Assembly (NCBI GenBank): GCA_041180805.1
Contig: JBEGQX010000330.1
Coordinates: forward strand, 1-19,369
Source of the DNA: JBEGQX01 sp041180805
GTDB taxonomy: Bacteria > Planctomycetota > Planctomycetia > Gemmatales > Gemmataceae
Length of the DNA stretch: 19,369 nt
Reading direction: 5' to 3'
Every line of letters begins with the position of its first letter. Positions within the stretch are counted from its first letter, which is position 1. The position numbers and the translations under genes were made by a program. The notes under the pieces were generated by a model. That model ran no database searches, had not been told where the DNA came from, and saw nothing but the letters and a program-made list of their open reading frames with translations. Positions 16,869 through 19,369 of this stretch are shown piece by piece.

Positions 16869-16886
16869 CCTTTAAATGCCTTTAAA
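16869..16886. repeat. Two CCTTTAAA boxes one helical turn apart
   Basis: CCTTTAAA occurs at 16869-16876 and again at 16879-16886, 10 bp apart, in the leader of the sulfatase that starts at 16854. Same-face spacing would suit a protein binding site or a mRNA leader element. TTTAAA is itself palindromic and common in AT-rich DNA, so this may be chance. Confidence 0.3.
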
Positions 16887-16925
16887 CCGGCTGAACTTTA
16901 CATGAATGGCTCTTTGAAACTGTAG

Positions 16926-16934
16926 ATATTAACA
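16926..16934 (-). promoter_or_regulatory. Candidate extended -10 promoter for the divergent sulfatase
   Basis: The minus strand reads TGTTAATAT, an extended -10-like element (TG-n-TAATAT), about 70 nt before the sulfatase ATG. No good -35 is seen. Weak support. Confidence 0.2.
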
Positions 16935-16988
16935 CTTGAAAACCTTAAAAGTTACTGGAATGAAACAATGAAATGGAATTTGACCTTT

Positions 16989-17032
16989 AGGCAAGTCTCA
17001 CAGAAATTTGATGCCAGCGAACTGACTTGCCT
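16989..17032. repeat. Perfect 9-bp inverted repeat in the divergent intergenic region
   Basis: AGGCAAGTC (16989-16997) and GACTTGCCT (17024-17032) are exact reverse complements separated by 26 nt. The element sits between the divergently transcribed sulfatase and DUF1501 genes. The right arm overlaps a candidate -35 for the DUF1501 gene. It could be a split operator or the stem of a leader RNA. Confidence 0.45.
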
Positions 17033-17055
17033 GAAGAATAAAGCCAAGTTACACT
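17027..17055 (+). promoter_or_regulatory. Candidate sigma-70-like promoter for the DUF1501 gene
   Basis: TTGCCT (17027-17032), a 17-nt spacer and TACACT (17050-17055) lie 88 nt before the ATG at 17144. The -35 is contained in the right arm of the inverted repeat, so a protein bound there would interfere with transcription. Pattern match only. Confidence 0.3.
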
Positions 17056-17143
17056 TAAAAGTTGACGATTATTGTGTTATGAACCTTCCTGCCCACCTGC
17101 TGGAAAATATCTGGCCAAACCTACGAAACAATATCGGTGCTTT

Positions 17144-18532
17144 ATGATGAGGCTGTTTGGTGCAAATTCCAAAATGTGTGATGGAGTAGGTCGCAGGGAA
17201 TTCATGCGTATTGGTGGCATAGGCCTGGGCGGACTTACCCTGCCAGCATTACTGCGTGCCAGAGAGGAAAAAATCCTTCAGCCCAAGGCGCGTGCCAAGT
17301 CCATTATTCTTCTATTCAACACAGGCGGTATTCCCCACCACGAAACCTGGGATCCAAAACCCGATGCCCCCAAGGAAATCCGTGGAGCTTTTGGTGCCAT
17401 TCCCTCTCGCACGCCGGGTTTGTTGGTTGGCGAACTAATGCCCAAAACTGCACAACTAACGGACAAAATCGCCGTCATCCGCACCATGGTTACCGGAGAT
17501 AATTCGCATTCCACCAGTGGCTACCAAATGCTGACGGGGGTCCCCCATATTCCACTTAGCAAGGAAAACGCTGGTCCTGGTAAACCAAACGACTATCCTT
17601 CCTTCAATGCGATTGTGAAGGCGCTTAGGCCTTCCGATTCCGGACTTCCCAGCTCTATTATGCTTCCCCGCAAGCTAGCTAACTTTGATGGTCTTTACCC
17701 CTGGCCGGGCACCGATGCGGGTTTGCTTGGCCACAAGCATGATCCCTGGCTGATGGTTTGCGACCCTTCCGAGCCAAATTTCAATGCACCCGGTTGTGAA
17801 GTACCCAGTGATCTTCCCCCCATGCGAATTGACCAGCGCCGTTCGCTTCTTTCCCAGATGGAAAGCCATCTGGGGAAAATCTCGCAATCAGGCAGCCATG
17901 ATTATTACAGACAACAGGCACTGGAATTGATCTCTGGCCAGAAAGCCCGTGAAAGCTTCAACCTAGAACATGAATCCACAAGGATTCGCGATCGTTACGG
18001 TAGAACCAAGTATGGCCAAAGTGTGCTACTGGCACGCCGGCTAGTGGAATCCGGTGTTTCTCTGGTTCAGGTGAACTGGATTTCGCAGGATAAAAAACTG
18101 CCCAATGGTGGTGGCTGGGATACCCACGAAAAGCACAACGAAAGCCTCAAGGGTTGGCTGATGCCCTCGATGGATCAGACTTATTCCGCCCTGATTGAGG
18201 ATCTGCAGCAGCGTGGCATGCTGGATGAAACCCTGGTTTGCTGGGTGGCGGAATTTGGCCACACCCCCCGGTTTAATACCCGCGCAGGTCGGGATCACTG
18301 GGGTAAGGTGTTCTCTATCGCGCTGGCTGGCGGTGGAATTCGTGGCGGAGTGGTATATGGCAAAACTGATGGTAGCGCCGCGGAACCAAAAGGGGATGTG
18401 GTAACACCGGCGGATTACCTTGCCACCCTTTTCCATTGCCTAGGTTACAACCCGGATACGATTGTTCACGATGTTGAAAACCGACCCCTGCCTATTTCCC
18501 GAGGCCGCGTCCTCGAATCTATCCTTGTGTGA
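17144..18532 (+). CDS. DUF1501 domain-containing protein, Tat-exported (stand-alone)
   Basis: This 462-residue protein starts at ATG 17144. The frame is open to a TTG at 17072, but that adds a cysteine-rich stretch (MCYEPSCPP) with no signal character. A twin-arginine signal is clear: GRREFMRIGG (residues 16-25), then a glycine/leucine-rich stretch to about 37. DUF1501 blocks follow: NTGGIPHHETWDPKP, GWDTHEKHN, AEFGHTPR and GRDHWGK. Compared with the operon copy it has His-His-Glu where the other has Ser-His-Leu-Asp after the GG-x-P motif, so the two are distant paralogues. No PSD1 gene follows; the next gene is a toxin-antitoxin pair 66 nt on. A PSD1 partner would have to be elsewhere, or this copy acts alone or with the divergent sulfatase. 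Confidence 0.92.
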   Translation: MMRLFGANSKMCDGVGRREFMRIGGIGLGGLTLPALLRAREEKILQPKARAKSIILLFNTGGIPHHETWDPKPDAPKEIRGAFGAIPSRTPGLLVGELMPKTAQLTDKIAVIRTMVTGDNSHSTSGYQMLTGVPHIPLSKENAGPGKPNDYPSFNAIVKALRPSDSGLPSSIMLPRKLANFDGLYPWPGTDAGLLGHKHDPWLMVCDPSEPNFNAPGCEVPSDLPPMRIDQRRSLLSQMESHLGKISQSGSHDYYRQQALELISGQKARESFNLEHESTRIRDRYGRTKYGQSVLLARRLVESGVSLVQVNWISQDKKLPNGGGWDTHEKHNESLKGWLMPSMDQTYSALIEDLQQRGMLDETLVCWVAEFGHTPRFNTRAGRDHWGKVFSIALAGGGIRGGVVYGKTDGSAAEPKGDVVTPADYLATLFHCLGYNPDTIVHDVENRPLPISRGRVLESILV

Positions 18533-18553
18533 TTTGAAAACTTTCTCTTCACC

Positions 18554-18581
18554 TTGTGAGCGTTTGGAAACGTGTTAAAAT
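18554..18581 (+). promoter_or_regulatory. Candidate promoter with palindromic operator for the toxin-antitoxin pair
   Basis: TTGTGA (18554-18559), a 16-nt spacer and TAAAAT (18576-18581) stand 17 nt before the antitoxin ATG. Inside the spacer is CGTTTGGAAACG (18561-18572), an inverted repeat with 5-bp arms. This position suits autoregulation by the antitoxin or the complex. Confidence 0.45.
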
Positions 18582-18587
18582 TGTGCT

Positions 18588-18592
18588 AGGAG
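18588..18592 (+). promoter_or_regulatory. Ribosome binding site of the DUF433 gene
   Basis: AGGAG lies 6 nt before the ATG at 18599, confirming this start for a short gene. Confidence 0.75.
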
Positions 18593-18598
18593 TCATCC

Positions 18599-18829
18599 AT
18601 GAATCAGTCCTGGCAATCCATTATTACTCTTGAACCCGGAAAATGTGGTGGTAGGCCATGTATTCGCGGCATGCGAATTACCGTTTACGATGTTCTTTCC
18701 TACCTTGCCTCCGGAATGACAGAGTCGGAAATACTTGCTGATTTTCCCTATCTGACTTCGCAAGATATAAGGGCTTGCCTGCAATTCGCTGCTGAGCGCG
18801 AACGCAGCATGTTGATTGCCAAGTCATGA
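18599..18829 (+). CDS. DUF433 antitoxin-like protein
   Basis: This 76-residue protein matches the DUF433 pattern along its full length: GKCGGRPCIRGMRITV (residues 14-29), VLSYLASGMTESEILADFP (32-50) and LTSQDIRACLQFAAERE (52-68). The family has a small helix-turn-helix-like fold and is commonly paired with a DUF5615 PIN-like protein as a type II toxin-antitoxin module. It would bind and neutralise the toxin and probably represses its own promoter. The start has AGGAG at 6 nt. Its stop overlaps the toxin start in ATGA (18826-18829), which ensures coupled translation. No other function is likely. Confidence 0.9.
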   Translation: MNQSWQSIITLEPGKCGGRPCIRGMRITVYDVLSYLASGMTESEILADFPYLTSQDIRACLQFAAERERSMLIAKS

Positions 18830-19158
18830 AGTTATTATTTGACCAAAATATTTCTCCACGCCTGCCTAAATTGCTAAATGATCTTTTCCCTGGTTCATCA
18901 CATGTGCTTGACCTGAACCTGGCAATGGCTACTGACAGCGAAATTTGGAACTATGCCTTAAGTAATAATTATATCATCGTCACCAAAGACGATGACTTCA
19001 ATAACCTGAGTGTTTTGCTGGGTAGTCCACCTAAAGTAATCTTGCTAGCGGTGGGTAATTGTTCCACTGATGAAATTCATCAAACCATCAGAAAAAACCA
19101 TTCTTCCATTCATGAATTTACTTTAAATGAAACGATGGGCACCTTGTTGTTGGTTTAA
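18826..19158 (+). CDS. DUF5615 PIN-like toxin
   Basis: This 110-residue protein has a PIN-like acidic set: LLFDQNIS (Asp6), DSEIW (Asp37, Glu39) and TKDDDF (Asp55-Asp57), as expected of DUF5615/Mut7-C-type nucleases. These proteins are predicted Mg-dependent ribonucleases and serve as the toxin partner of DUF433 proteins. The gene overlaps the antitoxin by four bases (ATGA). Sampled stretches are 35-40% GC (18841-18900 and 18961-19020), well below the sulfatase operon, which is consistent with acquisition by transfer. It is full length with the acidic residues intact, so it is probably active. The RNA target is unknown. Confidence 0.88.
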   Translation: MKLLFDQNISPRLPKLLNDLFPGSSHVLDLNLAMATDSEIWNYALSNNYIIVTKDDDFNNLSVLLGSPPKVILLAVGNCSTDEIHQTIRKNHSSIHEFTLNETMGTLLLV

Positions 19159-19173
19159 ACTGAAGGCACCTTC

Positions 19174-19369
19174 CTATTTGCCAGCCTTATTCTTCCCCTT
19201 GCTGGAATCCCTTGGTTGGGTGGCCTTTTTCCAGTTCACAGTAACGGCATTTTTCTGCGGTTCACCCGGGGTACTGCGACCATCCGCAATGTACTTCTCC
19301 AATAACGAAGTAAGCTTGCTCACAACCTCCGGATGTTTGCCCTGAAGGTTCGTTCTTTCATTCACATCG
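19174..19369 (-). CDS. Sulfatase, C-terminal fragment (5' end beyond the window)
   Basis: The frame is open from the right window edge to a TAG at 19176-19174 and encodes about 64 residues. NERTNLQGKHPEVVSKL is the 'neighbourhood' typically found where arylsulfatases end (…D-P-x-E-x-x-N-L…). It is followed by LLEKYIADGRSTPG and a lysine-rich tail. The GTG at 19365 is thus internal, not a start. It converges on the toxin gene with 15 nt between stop codons. The catalytic part lies outside, so activity cannot be judged. It would be the sixth sulfatase of the locus. Confidence 0.72.
   Translation of the reverse strand, partial: DVNERTNLQGKHPEVVSKLTSLLEKYIADGRSTPGEPQKNAVTVNWKKATQPRDSSKGKNKAGK

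Larger units (their letters stand above)
16944..17063 (+). repeat. Direct repeat CTTAAAAGTT in the divergent intergenic region
   Basis: The 10-mer CTTAAAAGTT occurs at 16944-16953 and 17054-17063, exactly 110 bp apart and flanking the 9-bp inverted repeat. It could be a pair of regulator sites. The AT-rich composition makes chance plausible. Confidence 0.35.

Noticed and set aside
19162..19173. GAAGG-CA-CCTTC palindrome between the toxin and sulfatase-tail stop codons
   Set aside because: Allowing a 4-nt loop leaves only a 4-bp stem and there is no adjacent T-tract, so a terminator is not supported.
1..19369. CRISPR arrays, tRNA or rRNA genes, insertion sequences, prophage genes
   Set aside because: No regularly spaced repeats, tRNA-like cloverleaf, rRNA stretch, transposase or terminal inverted repeats were seen on reading both strands.

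Overview
The window looks like chromosomal DNA of a planctomycete (Planctomycetota). The signature is the combination of many S1-type sulfatases with a PSD1 protein (planctomycete cytochrome C + DUF1549 + DUF1553), Tat-signalled DUF1501 proteins, secreted SGNH esterases and a DUF433/DUF5615 toxin-antitoxin pair. Some Verrucomicrobiota carry similar gene sets, so the phylum is likely but not certain. No rRNA, tRNA, CRISPR array, insertion sequence or phage gene was seen.

Layout. (1) Positions 1-1892, plus strand: the 3' part of a DPP-IV-like S9 serine peptidase, cut by the window edge. (2) About 14.1 kb down to 1.9 kb, minus strand: eight tightly packed genes that read as one operon. In transcription order they are three sulfatases (the first with an atypical CGVSR active-site motif), a fourth sulfatase, an SGNH/GDSL esterase, a PSD1 protein, a DUF1501 protein and a sialate-O-acetylesterase-like (SASA) esterase. 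Gaps are 2-57 nt or short overlaps. (3) 14306-15271, plus strand: a Tat-signalled protein of unrecognised family with a papain/C39-like Cys...His...Asn/Asp pattern. (4) 15301-16854, minus strand: a further sulfatase, divergent from (5) a second DUF1501 gene at 17144-18532; the 289-nt region between them holds an inverted repeat and direct repeats. (6) 18599-19158, plus strand: a DUF433 antitoxin / DUF5615 PIN-like toxin pair. (7) 19174 to the end, minus strand: the C-terminal tail of another sulfatase.

How they may work together. Four sulfatases and two ester hydrolases co-transcribed with an envelope cytochrome-type protein and a DUF1501 protein suggest removal of sulfate and acetyl (or similar ester) groups from a decorated polysaccharide in the periplasm. 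No glycoside hydrolase, polysaccharide lyase, transporter, regulator or formylglycine-generating enzyme lies in the window. Backbone cleavage and sulfatase maturation must therefore be encoded elsewhere. The substrate cannot be read from the sequence. The least explained gene is the cysteine-peptidase-like protein at 14306-15271.
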